From positions 4,216,001 to 4,280,000 of the forward strand of contig NZ_CP134146.1 in NCBI RefSeq assembly GCF_031583575.1: DNA of 64,000 nucleotides. Reading direction: 5' to 3'. Below are positions 9,863 through 18,724 of the stretch, one piece after another (within the stretch, counting starts at the first letter, position 1; every line of letters starts with the position of its first letter). The stretch is from Thalassotalea nanhaiensis. GTDB lineage: Bacteria > Pseudomonadota > Gammaproteobacteria > Enterobacterales > Alteromonadaceae. The position numbers and the translations under genes were made by a program. The notes beneath the pieces are model-generated. The model was not told where the DNA came from, made no database searches, and saw only the letters and a list, made by a program, of their open reading frames with translations.

Positions 9863-10627
9863 TTATCTTCCCATCCAGCCACCGTCCACAAGGACAGTAC
9901 TACCATTCATGTATGATGATGCATCCGAGGCTAAAAATACCACGGGACCCATAAAGTCTTCCGGTTTTCCCCAACGTCCTTGAGGAATACGGCTTAATAT
10001 TGACGTACTACGTTCGCTATCATTTCTTAACGCCTCGGTATTATCGGTAGCAATATAACCAGGTGCAATCGCGTTAACATTGATCCCTTGCGATGCCCAT
10101 TCATTAGATAAAGCCATCACCAACTGACCAATTGCACCTTTACTTGCCGCATACCCAGGGACATTTATTCCGCCCTGATATGTCAGTAGTGAGGCGGTAA
10201 AAATAATTTTACCTGCTTGTCGGCTCAACATCTCTTTGCCAATTTCCCTACTTAAAATAAATTGAGCATTAAGGTTAACTTCCATTACGGTATCAAACAA
10301 TTCGTCATTATGTTCTGCCGCTGGCGCTCTTAATATAGTGCCTGCATTATTGACCAATATATCAATTACCGGATGATTTTCTTTTACTTTATTAATGAAA
10401 TGATAAATATCATCACGTTGACTAAAGTCACATTGATAGGAGTGGAATTTCCTGCCAAGCTCAGTCACTAATGCCGAAATTTCAGAGCCTTCTTCTAATG
10501 AAGCCGAGACACCAATAATGTCTGCACCAGCTTCGGCCAAAGCTAAAGCCATAGCTTTGCCTATACCTCGTTTGCAACCAGTGACTAGGGCAACTTTACC
10601 CGTTAAACTAAATTTGTTTAAAATCAT
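9863..10627 (-). CDS. KduD-like short-chain dehydrogenase, probable 2,5-diketo-3-deoxygalactonate reductase
   Basis: A classical SDR of 254 residues. The nucleotide site is TGCKRGIG (16-23), followed by NNAG (93-96) and the catalytic Ser146, Tyr159 and Lys163 (YAASK). The N-terminus [17 protein letters not shown] is typical of KduD, which interconverts 2-keto-3-deoxygluconate and its 2,5-diketo form. In the anhydrogalactose pathway a KduD-type enzyme reduces 2,5-diketo-3-deoxy-L-galactonate to 2-keto-3-deoxy-D-gluconate, thereby inverting C5. The zinc dehydrogenase needed for the first half of that epimerisation is the next gene upstream. The gap to the ALDH gene is 2 nt. Confidence 0.82.
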   Translation of the reverse strand: MILNKFSLTGKVALVTGCKRGIGKAMALALAEAGADIIGVSASLEEGSEISALVTELGRKFHSYQCDFSQRDDIYHFINKVKENHPVIDILVNNAGTILRAPAAEHNDELFDTVMEVNLNAQFILSREIGKEMLSRQAGKIIFTASLLTYQGGINVPGYAASKGAIGQLVMALSNEWASQGINVNAIAPGYIATDNTEALRNDSERSTSILSRIPQGRWGKPEDFMGPVVFLASDASSYMNGSTVLVDGGWMGR

Positions 10628-10651
10628 TGTTTCAATTTCCTACGGCTTACT

Positions 10652-11704
10652 TTAAATATTTGCTTGGCAAGAGACTAGTGCTTTCAGCCCTTGTGGATTA
10701 CCCGACATTTGCGCGAACGCTTGCTTAATATCAGTTAAATCAGATACCGAAGTTATATAAGGTTCAATATCAATTTCTTTTTTAGCAATCAGCTCTATTG
10801 CTTTCTCAAAGTCTTGATGTTCATAAACCCGAGCACCTAATAGCTCCAGCTCTTTCCAAAAAAATTGAAATAGATCTATTGCCGGCTTTTCACTATGAAT
10901 TGCTACCATACAGATACGAGCTCGCACAGCTGCAATTTCCGTCATCGCATCTATAGCTTGTTTCACGCCTGAAACTTCAAACACAACATCCGCGCCTTTG
11001 CCTTCAGTCCAGCTTGATACATACTCTGCAAGATCTTGCTCTATTGGATTAACCGTAAGAATGTCGTTAGCTTTGGCAAAATCCAATCGTGATTCATTCA
11101 CTTCTGAAATAAGCACTTCTGCGCCAGTACTTTTAGCAACCTGTGCAACCAGTTGACCTATAGGCCCACCGCCAATAATCACGGCTTTTTCACCTGCAAC
11201 TAATCGCGCTCTCGAAACATCATGGCAAGCAACTGCTAACGGCTCTATTAGGGCGCCCTGTTTAAGTGAAACAGTCTTTGGTAATTTATGCAGTGTCCTT
11301 GCTTTAACTGTCCAAAAATTCTGAAAAGCACCCGGGCTATCTATCCCCATAAATTTAAGGTTATGACAAATATGGCTATGACCTGAGTGACATGCAGGAC
11401 AGTCGTCGCAATAATCTAAAGGTCTAACGACAACTTCATCGCCAAGGGAAAAGTCATTTACATCTTCACCTATTTCAACAATCGTTCCAGACATTTCATG
11501 ACCAATGGTTTTAGGCGGAGCAACACGTTCGTCCATCACGCCATGATAAATATGCATGTCAGTACCACAGATGCCGACATAACCAACTGCTAATCGTACT
11601 TCATCAGCTTTTGGTGCGACCGTTTCTACTTCAGTAATTTTAAAATTTTTATTACCAATATATAGTGCTGCCTGCACAGTGTTTTTTTGATTTGTAGCTT
11701 GCAT
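10652..11704 (-). CDS. Zinc alcohol dehydrogenase, probable 2-keto-3-deoxy-L-galactonate 5-dehydrogenase
   Basis: A medium-chain dehydrogenase of 350 residues. Catalytic zinc ligands are Cys46 (GICGTD), His69-Glu70 (GHE) and probably Glu154. The structural zinc site has Cys99, Cys102, Cys105 and Cys113. The Rossmann motif is GGGPIGQ (178-184). In marine Vibrio agar pathways such an enzyme oxidises 2-keto-3-deoxy-L-galactonate to the 2,5-diketo compound. The pairing with a KduD-like reductase and a cycloisomerase in one operon is the basis for this assignment. It may instead act on another sugar acid or polyol. Confidence 0.8.
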   Translation of the reverse strand: MQATNQKNTVQAALYIGNKNFKITEVETVAPKADEVRLAVGYVGICGTDMHIYHGVMDERVAPPKTIGHEMSGTIVEIGEDVNDFSLGDEVVVRPLDYCDDCPACHSGHSHICHNLKFMGIDSPGAFQNFWTVKARTLHKLPKTVSLKQGALIEPLAVACHDVSRARLVAGEKAVIIGGGPIGQLVAQVAKSTGAEVLISEVNESRLDFAKANDILTVNPIEQDLAEYVSSWTEGKGADVVFEVSGVKQAIDAMTEIAAVRARICMVAIHSEKPAIDLFQFFWKELELLGARVYEHQDFEKAIELIAKKEIDIEPYITSVSDLTDIKQAFAQMSGNPQGLKALVSCQANI

Positions 11705-11720
11705 TAAAATTACCTTTTTA

Positions 11721-12827
11721 TTAAATATTAATTCGATGAGGGCCTAATAAATCCATATCGAATATCACGCCATGGCCAGCATCCTGTGGGGCAACAGCCA
11801 AGCCTTCTATTAGCTTTAATGGGGTTTTGGTGTATCGATCGATTGGGAAAGAGTGTACTTCTAGGAAACCCGCGTGAGGTTGAGAGGCCATCAATGAGAC
11901 ATGTAACTCGTGCATACCATGACTACATACCGTTAAATTATTAGCCTGTGCTAAAGCCGCAACTTTTAACCAACCGGTAATTCCGCCAATATTAGACGCA
12001 TCGGGTTGTAAATAACTGAGCTTAGCTTGGGCAATGGCATAACCAAATTCATAAATAGTATGTAAATTTTCTCCCATAGCGGTAGGAATATTAATGCTAT
12101 CAGCAATACGACCAAAACCTTGATAATCGTCAGGTATGGTGGGTTCCTCAAACCAAGTAATGTCATACTGTTCAACGGCATTCGCTAACTTTATAGCTTG
12201 CTCAACTGACAATGAATAATTTGCATCGATCATAAATTTACGATCTTTCCCGAGTAAATTTCTAACCGCGGCAATTCGAGCAACATCAGTACGATAATCA
12301 GGTGAACCAACTTTTATTTTTACGGCATTAAAGCCATTATCTAAATAGTTTGAGATATTGGTGAGTAATTTTTCCTCTGAAAAATTCAAATCTATGCCGC
12401 CAGCATAAGCTTTGGTTTTATTGCTAGCCCCGCCAGCAACACACCACAATGGTTGATTTAAACGTTTGCAACGAATATCCCATAGCGCAATATCAACAGC
12501 TGAAATGGCAAATGAAACTAAACCTCCACGGCCAACATAATGTAAATGCCAGCCCATTTGGTCGTTAAGGTATTCAATGCGATTGGCATTTTCATTCATT
12601 AAAAACGGCTTTAGCTCATCTTCAAGTAATGAATAAATAGCTTTGCCACCTTTTCCACCCGTGTAGGTGTAACCAACGCCATGGTAACCATCTTGACAAG
12701 TTATCCGACAAAGAATTAATTCAAAATGAGTATGGTCACCATGCATCGCATCATTCAACACCTCATCTAAAGGAACTTGATAATACTCAATTTCAATATT
12801 TGTTATTTTACTATTACTATTTTTCAT
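11721..12827 (-). CDS. Mandelate racemase/enolase-family protein, probable 3,6-anhydro-L-galactonate cycloisomerase
   Basis: Enolase-superfamily fold of 368 residues: an N-terminal capping domain (to about 125) and a barrel with KIK-type catalytic lysines (Lys170, Lys172). Metal ligands are Asp201 (MIDANYS), Glu227 (WFEEPT) and Glu253 (MGEN). A histidine near 303 (SHGMHE) serves as the opposite base. The cycloisomerase that opens the anhydro ring of 3,6-anhydro-L-galactonate to give 2-keto-3-deoxy-L-galactonate belongs to this family. It is the promoter-proximal gene of the minus-strand operon; an ATTGTTAACAAT operator lies 18 nt before its ATG. A plain sugar-acid dehydratase role cannot be excluded from sequence alone. 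Confidence 0.82.
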   Translation of the reverse strand: MKNSNSKITNIEIEYYQVPLDEVLNDAMHGDHTHFELILCRITCQDGYHGVGYTYTGGKGGKAIYSLLEDELKPFLMNENANRIEYLNDQMGWHLHYVGRGGLVSFAISAVDIALWDIRCKRLNQPLWCVAGGASNKTKAYAGGIDLNFSEEKLLTNISNYLDNGFNAVKIKVGSPDYRTDVARIAAVRNLLGKDRKFMIDANYSLSVEQAIKLANAVEQYDITWFEEPTIPDDYQGFGRIADSINIPTAMGENLHTIYEFGYAIAQAKLSYLQPDASNIGGITGWLKVAALAQANNLTVCSHGMHELHVSLMASQPHAGFLEVHSFPIDRYTKTPLKLIEGLAVAPQDAGHGVIFDMDLLGPHRINI

Positions 12828-12844
12828 TACTTTGACAATCGTAA

Positions 12845-12856
12845 ATTGTTAACAAT
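12845..12856. promoter_or_regulatory. Operator palindrome 2 (ATTGTTAACAAT)
   Basis: A perfect copy of the island motif, 18 nt upstream of the cycloisomerase ATG and just downstream of a TATAGT-like -10 on the minus strand. A bound repressor here would block the operon promoter. A half site (TTGACAAT, 12832-12839) lies next to it. The divergent KDG kinase gene starts 230 nt away and could share this control. Confidence 0.8.
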
Positions 12857-13087
12857 ATACTATACAGTGTACTTAATTATCTGATAAGGTCAATACATAG
12901 CCTGAAAAATATAGAGAAATAATCAATTTTCTATTTTTATTAACTGGCTAAAAGTAGAAGCTAAAAATTTATTAGTTAAGTTTTTCATCTTTATATTAGT
13001 TATGTCATTGATTGCTATTATGCTAGATATGAAAGATGAAAAAATGAAGAGTGAATTCAATAACAATCAAATGAAAGGAATAGGCTG

Positions 13088-14026
13088 ATGCCCCACTTGT
13101 TAATGATAGGTGAGTGTATGATCGAGTTATCTCAAAATAATGAACTCGGTGAATATAAACAAAGTTTTGCTGGTGATGTATTTAATACAGGGGTTTATAT
13201 TAAACGCTGCTTAAAAGACAGCGCACAAGTGAGTTTTCTATCAGTTATTGGAGAAGATAAATTGAGTACACAATTTTTGAATTTAATGGCTAATGAGCAA
13301 ATTAACAGCCGTTATTTATATCGCTGTAAATCAAATAAAATGGGCCTGTATATCATTAATATTGATCAATATGGCGAACGAACTTTTGATTATTGGCGAG
13401 AAAATTCTGCCGCTAGACAACTGATGCAACTTATCAAGCAAGATAGTGACAAAATGGCTTTCAGCTCTGTTACTACTCTATTTTTTTCTGGTATTTCAAT
13501 TGCGATTTTATCACCTGATGATTTGCAAGACTTTTGGAAATTTATTAAGTGTCGTCGCTCTCAAGGTTGCCAAATCGTTTTTGATCCTAATTATCGTCCT
13601 GCACTATGGCCTTCACCTGAACACGCAAAAGATGCATTTGAAATTGCTTACTCTCTATCAAACGTAGTATTACCTGGCGTAGATGATCATAAAAATTTAT
13701 ACAATCACCAAACTGCTGCTGAAATTGCCAGTCATTTAGAAGCGAAAGGCATAGGTGAAATCATTATAAAAAATGGCGATCTGGAGGTGCTTGTTAGTGC
13801 TAGAGGCAGACGAACTAAAATAGACATTATTCCTGTAACTGAAGTCGTAGATACTACTTCTGCTGGAGATGCCTTTAATGGCGGTTATTTGAGTGCCAGA
13901 CAAAATGGTAAATCGGTAAAAGATGCGGTCATTTATGCCGCAAACGTTGCTGGTTGTGTTATTCAGCACAAAGGCGCAATTGTGCCAAAAGCTTGTTTTG
14001 ACACTGCAATAACTCCTTTGGTGTGA
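13088..14026 (+). CDS. kdgK: PfkB-family sugar kinase, probable 2-keto-3-deoxygluconate kinase
   Basis: A 312-residue ribokinase-family kinase. It has the N-terminal GEC motif of KDG kinases, GGDVFNTG-like substrate loop FAGDVFNTG (28-35) and the PfkB signature 2 DTTSAGDAFNGGY (255-267), with catalytic Asp261. KdgK phosphorylates 2-keto-3-deoxy-D-gluconate, which is then cleaved by KDPG aldolase. No aldolase lies in this window, so it must be elsewhere. The start has AAGGA 7-11 nt upstream. The gene is divergent from the four-enzyme operon and convergent with the first GH117 gene, 9 nt from its stop. Confidence 0.87.
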   Translation: MPHLLMIGECMIELSQNNELGEYKQSFAGDVFNTGVYIKRCLKDSAQVSFLSVIGEDKLSTQFLNLMANEQINSRYLYRCKSNKMGLYIINIDQYGERTFDYWRENSAARQLMQLIKQDSDKMAFSSVTTLFFSGISIAILSPDDLQDFWKFIKCRRSQGCQIVFDPNYRPALWPSPEHAKDAFEIAYSLSNVVLPGVDDHKNLYNHQTAAEIASHLEAKGIGEIIIKNGDLEVLVSARGRRTKIDIIPVTEVVDTTSAGDAFNGGYLSARQNGKSVKDAVIYAANVAGCVIQHKGAIVPKACFDTAITPLV

Positions 14027-14035
14027 TTTACCCGT

Positions 14036-15238
14036 TTATGATTTCTTTGTTCGACCTTTGCTAATAATATCCGCTTTTATATGTGGCTCTAATGCCATGG
14101 TCGGCTGAAAAAAAGTGGCTTCATCATAACGCCCGACTTGATCTCTTGGGTTTCTAAAATACGCATTCTTTGAGCCTTGTTGCAAGTCACAATCAAACCT
14201 CACCAAAAATGAATTACTTTCTACTACCCGTCTAGCATCATTTGGATTAATGGTACTTTCACTAATATGGCTTAAGCCCCACGAGACACCTTGTCCGTTA
14301 TTGCTGTCGTTAAATGCATCGGGACAAAATGGACCGCCAGCAACGGGTGGGCAAGTAACCGTTGCCATAATATTAAAATTAATGCCATCAGCAGCATACT
14401 GAATGGTATTTTTTTCGGGCCCATCAACACACAGTAATGCGGCAATACCTTCTTTGTATGGGAAAAGAAAGGTTTCATGGCCTGAATTTAATAATGGATT
14501 AATGTCAGGTTTGACATAGGGGCCATGTGGATTTTCTGCAATAGCAACACCTTGAGCTCTAACAAGCCAGTCTTTTTCTTTAGAAATTGGCTGTCCTTTA
14601 TAGAATAACCAAATTCGTCCCTGATAAACGAGTGGATAGGGATCATGGATTGCTCCACCGTCCCACTCGTCATCGCTACCTAAATCAAGAATGCTATGCT
14701 CACATCGAGTCCAGGGGCCGTTGGCCGAATCAGCCCAAGCCATACTCACGTCACAATGATCACCTTTTTCACTCTGAAAAGTTCCAGTGAAGGTTTGAAA
14801 AAACAAGTAATACTTATCTTCAAAAACAAGGATATCTGGTGTAGTAGCTGATCTATCACCATATTGTCCTGCTGCAGTTCTTGATACAGCAACCCCTTGC
14901 TCTTGCCAATCAAAGCCGTCTTTACTGGTCGCATACCAAATATCAGCTAGATCCCAATCAACAGCAGGAAGCTCACCTGTACAACGATCCATGCCAACAG
15001 GGTTACTTTTAGTGGCGCGACGCGTATACCAAACGTAATAGGTGTCACCGACCAAAATAACTTTACTGGGATCACGTCTTGATACTTTCTCATCTTTACC
15101 AACGCCCGAGATGTAAGAGTATTTAAAGTTGGTAAAAAACTCATTATCTCTGTCATCAGGCTCTGGCCAAACGTCATAAAGCCGCTGCATTGCATGACTA
15201 AGCCCTTGAGGTTTATCTTTAGGAAGTTTTCCTAGCAT
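14036..15238 (-). CDS. GH117-like glycosidase 1 (divergent paralogue)
   Basis: A five-bladed beta-propeller of the GH117 family, whose known members cut 3,6-anhydro-L-galactose from the non-reducing end of neoagaro-oligosaccharides. Numbering from a TTG at 15271, visible anchor motifs are RRDP (Asp67), GAIHDP (Asp210) and NSGHET (His265), plus repeated YATSKDGFDWQEQG-type blades. The N-terminal helix LSHAMQRLYD matches the dimer-swapping segment of the family. The TTG lies in the U-tract of the upstream terminator, so the ATG at 15238 with AGGG before it is preferred. Compared with the second GH117 gene it carries an extra loop (about 88-106) and another C-terminus. No signal peptide is seen, so it is probably cytoplasmic. 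Confidence 0.82.
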   Translation of the reverse strand: MLGKLPKDKPQGLSHAMQRLYDVWPEPDDRDNEFFTNFKYSYISGVGKDEKVSRRDPSKVILVGDTYYVWYTRRATKSNPVGMDRCTGELPAVDWDLADIWYATSKDGFDWQEQGVAVSRTAAGQYGDRSATTPDILVFEDKYYLFFQTFTGTFQSEKGDHCDVSMAWADSANGPWTRCEHSILDLGSDDEWDGGAIHDPYPLVYQGRIWLFYKGQPISKEKDWLVRAQGVAIAENPHGPYVKPDINPLLNSGHETFLFPYKEGIAALLCVDGPEKNTIQYAADGINFNIMATVTCPPVAGGPFCPDAFNDSNNGQGVSWGLSHISESTINPNDARRVVESNSFLVRFDCDLQQGSKNAYFRNPRDQVGRYDEATFFQPTMALEPHIKADIISKGRTKKS

Positions 15239-15270
15239 TTTTGTTAACCCTAATTTTAATATTGTGAGCA

Positions 15271-15308
15271 AAAAATAAGGCTCTCTTTATTAAAAATAAA
15301 GAGAGCCT
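15271..15308 (-). terminator. Strong terminator after the TonB-dependent receptor gene
   Basis: A 13-bp stem (AGGCTCTCTTTAT 15278-15290 with 15296-15308) closes a 5-nt loop and is followed on the minus strand by TATTTTTTG. It lies 26 nt after the receptor's stop and only about 33 nt before the ATG of the first GH117 gene. Expression of that glycosidase therefore needs either read-through or a promoter that is not evident. Confidence 0.88.
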
Positions 15309-15333
15309 GTTTACTATAAATTAAACTTATTTA

Positions 15334-18306
15334 TTAGAAAACAGCTCTTACACCTAAGCGTAACGTACGGCCATTATATGTTTGGTTGTAATTTCTATCT
15401 GTAGGTACGTCATCACCTTTAATTAAATTACCATCGGTACGTGCAGCAGAGAAAAATTCAGTACTTTCTTCTAATACATTACTTACGCTACCAATTAATT
15501 CAAAATTTTCTGTGAATTTATAACTAAACGATGCATCTAACTGACCATAATCATCGCGCCAAATAGCCATACCGTCTAAATTATTTATTGGATTCTCTAA
15601 TGATTCTGAGCGCCAATTATAAGCAACACGAACCATTAAGTTATCATCTTCATAGAAACCCATAATGTTATAAGTATCTTCAGATTGATATTGATACGGT
15701 AGATCAACCGACTCATCACCAAAAGACTCTTTAAAGTAATCAGCTTCACTATCAGCATAGGTATAGTTCGCTTGAATACCAAAGTTTTCGAATCCTTTGA
15801 TAAAGTCAAAATTAGTGAGGAAACCAAGTTCTAAACCACTGATTTTGCCACCTTCGCCATTAATAGGCATAGACACTGATTCAAAGAATAATGGAAATTC
15901 TTGTGGTGAAGGTAAAGCAACTTCACCTGCTAAAAAGTCTTCTTCAGTATAGAATGGTTCGCGAGTACCTATTTCAGTTTCATACCCTTCAACTTGTACT
16001 TTGCCTAATTCAACAAAATTAAAAATAAAAGTTTCAATATCTTTATAATATACCCCTGCAGAAAACATACCTGTTTCGCTGAAGTAATATTCATAAGAAA
16101 GATCGAATTGATTCGCTTCATACGGGTCTAACTTCACATTACCGCCAACGAATGAATCTTCATCAGCAACAGTCCAATCTGGATCATTAATGCCGTCGAT
16201 ATCATACCAACCATCAGTCGTGGTACTTGCCCCAGCTTTTGCTTGATTAAAATTAGGTCGCGCCATCACTTTAGCAGCTGCAAACCTAAGTACCATTTCA
16301 CTATTAAGTTTGTAACTTAAATTAAGACTAGGCAAAACGTTGTCATAATCATGTTCTAAAGAAATTTGTTCTAATTCCATGCCATGAGTTGCTTCATAAT
16401 AGCCGCCAGTTAAGGCTTTACTAGTAAGGTCTGTTTGGACATAACGTACACCAACATTACCTGTTAAGTCACCATCCAACATATCGATATTGGCTTGTAG
16501 ATATACTGCCATGGTTTCTTCTTCATTATCTGCCGAGCCACGTCGATCAGGTGTCATCCCCATAGTTTCAAAGACGCTATCAAAGTCAGTAAAATAAGGA
16601 GTTGAACCATCGTCGGTGAAACCAAAGAGTTTATTCATATGAGCTGTATAGCTAGTGATAGCCGTATCAAAACTATGGATCGAATTCCATCCTGTAGGCA
16701 CTCCAGAATTTGCATTTCCGCCCATAAAGTTTTTCGGGTCAAATCGCTCAGCATTCGCATCATGAAATAAAGGTTCAGCGCCCCATAAGCTCCAGCCACC
16801 ATTATAATCTTCAAATGCGATTTCCCAAGGGCCAAGGTGCTGTGATGCACTTAGGGTTTCTTTAGTTCGTTTATTCCAACGAGCACCTACTTCAACAGAA
16901 CTAAACAGTTCACTGCTATCTAAATCATATTCGGCGTCTACTTTAAATGAGGTGTCTTCATCGGTATTTTCTACCGGCAAACGCATAATTGGCCCTTGGT
17001 TCAAACGGTTAAGGTTAAAATCAACTAAGCCATCTTGCTCGTATGTTTCACCAGCATGGTTGTCAGTCTTAGCAGCATCGTAATATTCTGTTCCCCAAGG
17101 TAAATAAGAGTATTGACGATCAGAGCCAAGTTTAAATAACGCATCATGTTGATCGCCGTTTAACCACCAGTGGTCAAAATTATACAATTGTTGAGTCAGC
17201 TGTTCGGTTTCAGCTTTGGAATAACCAGCTGCAAATGAAAGGGTCCATTTTTCTAACTCTATTTCAGCACCAAGTTGTACAGTTAGCGTATCAATATCTG
17301 CGCCAATATTTTCATCAACAGGAGAAATATATAAGTTATCAACGGCAAATTCAGTCATGGTATTGGTACTAGGATCAGTAACAACAGAGTCTGCATCAAT
17401 AGCCCCATAGCCATAAGGAATCCAGCTGGTAAATGAATGGGTTAGAAAATCATCTTCCACTTTGCTGTAGGTTACATCTAAATAGCTATCAATGTTGTCG
17501 GCTGGTTGCCACTGCAGGTTGACTAAAACAGAGCTACGTTCGCGCTCACGACCTTGGGCAGAAACGCCCCAACGAGTTGGGTAAAAGCCTTGCTCAGATT
17601 CTTCCCAACTCCAGTTTGACATAGAATCTGTTCGAGTATCTATTTGTTCATGTGATACCGCGGCAGCAATACCAAATGTATCACTTAGTGGCGTCATATA
17701 AGAAAAAGTAAAAGCGGGAGAGGTCTCTTCATTATTTTCATTATAAACAGCTTCAACAAAAGCCGTGCCTTTAGCTTCACCAACATCGAGAGGTCGAGCC
17801 GTTAAGATATTAATCGTACCACCGATACTACCTTCCATATGTTTTGCCATAGGCGATTTATAAACCTCTATGGCAGAGATCATAGAAGAAGGCATACTAC
17901 TAAAATCAATGCCGCGTCCTTCACCTGCTGATGCTACTGTTTGACCATTAATTAAAGTAAGGTTTAGATTGTCGGCAATGCCACGTATAGTTACTGAAGT
18001 TCCTTCTCCGTTATCTCGAGCTATACCCACACCAGTAATGCGTTGTAATGCTTCGGCAATATTTCTATCGGGCATTTTACCTATATCTTCAGCCACTATA
18101 GTATCAGACACCACCTCGCTAAACCGTTTACGATTAACCGCTTCGGATAACGAACCACGAAGACCAGTTATTTGAATAACTTCGACTTCGTCGGTGCTTG
18201 CTTCGTTTGTTTCTTCGGCCGCAAGGACTGATGGTGCAGTAAGGGTTAGTACAGCTATAGCGTTTATACACGCAAGGTTTAACTTATTTCGATAGAACTG
18301 TTTCAT
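15334..18306 (-). CDS. TonB-dependent receptor, probable agar-oligosaccharide importer
   Basis: A 990-residue outer-membrane active transporter. A signal peptide (about 1-29, ending VLA-A) is followed by a TonB-box-like segment (EVEVIQITG), the plug domain (about 60-180, with GKMPDRNIAEALQRITGV and VTIRGI) and a 22-strand barrel ending in the aromatic strand RLGVRAVF. This is the TonB-Xanth-Caul (TIGR01782) type that marine bacteria use for oligosaccharides. No SusD partner is present, as expected outside Bacteroidetes. Three operator palindromes lie in the 418 nt between it and the divergent lipoprotein gene, so both are probably induced together. The substrate is inferred from the island. 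Confidence 0.9.
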   Translation of the reverse strand: MKQFYRNKLNLACINAIAVLTLTAPSVLAAEETNEASTDEVEVIQITGLRGSLSEAVNRKRFSEVVSDTIVAEDIGKMPDRNIAEALQRITGVGIARDNGEGTSVTIRGIADNLNLTLINGQTVASAGEGRGIDFSSMPSSMISAIEVYKSPMAKHMEGSIGGTINILTARPLDVGEAKGTAFVEAVYNENNEETSPAFTFSYMTPLSDTFGIAAAVSHEQIDTRTDSMSNWSWEESEQGFYPTRWGVSAQGRERERSSVLVNLQWQPADNIDSYLDVTYSKVEDDFLTHSFTSWIPYGYGAIDADSVVTDPSTNTMTEFAVDNLYISPVDENIGADIDTLTVQLGAEIELEKWTLSFAAGYSKAETEQLTQQLYNFDHWWLNGDQHDALFKLGSDRQYSYLPWGTEYYDAAKTDNHAGETYEQDGLVDFNLNRLNQGPIMRLPVENTDEDTSFKVDAEYDLDSSELFSSVEVGARWNKRTKETLSASQHLGPWEIAFEDYNGGWSLWGAEPLFHDANAERFDPKNFMGGNANSGVPTGWNSIHSFDTAITSYTAHMNKLFGFTDDGSTPYFTDFDSVFETMGMTPDRRGSADNEEETMAVYLQANIDMLDGDLTGNVGVRYVQTDLTSKALTGGYYEATHGMELEQISLEHDYDNVLPSLNLSYKLNSEMVLRFAAAKVMARPNFNQAKAGASTTTDGWYDIDGINDPDWTVADEDSFVGGNVKLDPYEANQFDLSYEYYFSETGMFSAGVYYKDIETFIFNFVELGKVQVEGYETEIGTREPFYTEEDFLAGEVALPSPQEFPLFFESVSMPINGEGGKISGLELGFLTNFDFIKGFENFGIQANYTYADSEADYFKESFGDESVDLPYQYQSEDTYNIMGFYEDDNLMVRVAYNWRSESLENPINNLDGMAIWRDDYGQLDASFSYKFTENFELIGSVSNVLEESTEFFSAARTDGNLIKGDDVPTDRNYNQTYNGRTLRLGVRAVF

Positions 18307-18438
18307 GGCTTTGCCTGTTATTTATATAGTTATTTAGAAAACCAAACTAGAACTTTATTCATCCCATAAACTCAGTACTAGTTTTAGATAGTAACGTATC
18401 AAATTAAACATTGTCAAAACAAAACAATACAATTGCAG

Positions 18439-18450
18439 ATTGTTAACAAT
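18439..18450. promoter_or_regulatory. Operator palindrome 3 (ATTGTTAACAAT)
   Basis: A perfect copy of the island motif, 133 nt upstream of the TonB receptor start on the minus strand. It is the nearest site to that gene's promoter region. Confidence 0.75.
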
Positions 18451-18486
18451 ATTAGATTTAATTAATTTATAACTTCCTTTTTACAG

Positions 18487-18498
18487 ATTGTCAACAAT
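18487..18498. promoter_or_regulatory. Operator palindrome 4 (ATTGTCAACAAT)
   Basis: One centre base differs (TC for TT), while both ATTGT/ACAAT arms are intact. This shows that the arms, not the centre, are conserved. Confidence 0.7.
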
Positions 18499-18565
18499 TT
18501 ACATAGTTTATTTTTTGCTCACGTATTTCATTTATATAAATCCCTATTCAGCATCGCAATTGTGT

Positions 18566-18577
18566 ATTGTTGACAAT
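18566..18577. promoter_or_regulatory. Operator palindrome 5 (ATTGTTGACAAT)
   Basis: Both arms are intact and the centre is TG. The site is 148 nt upstream of the lipoprotein gene's GTG start and is the one nearest to it. Confidence 0.7.
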
Positions 18578-18724
18578 GGGTGTGGGGTATGTAAAAAATA
18601 GTCGTTAAAGAAAATTAATAATGACTCGCGATAATGTTAGCCAGATAGTAAATAGCTAAATTAATACATGAATAAGCTGAAGCAGTATTGGCGGTATTAA
18701 CAAAACTAAGAATAAGGTGAAAAA

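Larger units (their letters stand above)
18307..18724. promoter_or_regulatory. Divergent control region of the receptor and lipoprotein genes
   Basis: This AT-rich 418-nt gap holds three copies of the island palindrome (18439, 18487, 18566) within 140 bp, spaced 48 and 79 nt start to start. It also has half sites such as TTGTCAAAACA near 18411. No other island promoter has more than one site. The arrangement suggests cooperative or looped repression of two outward promoters. Confidence 0.6.
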
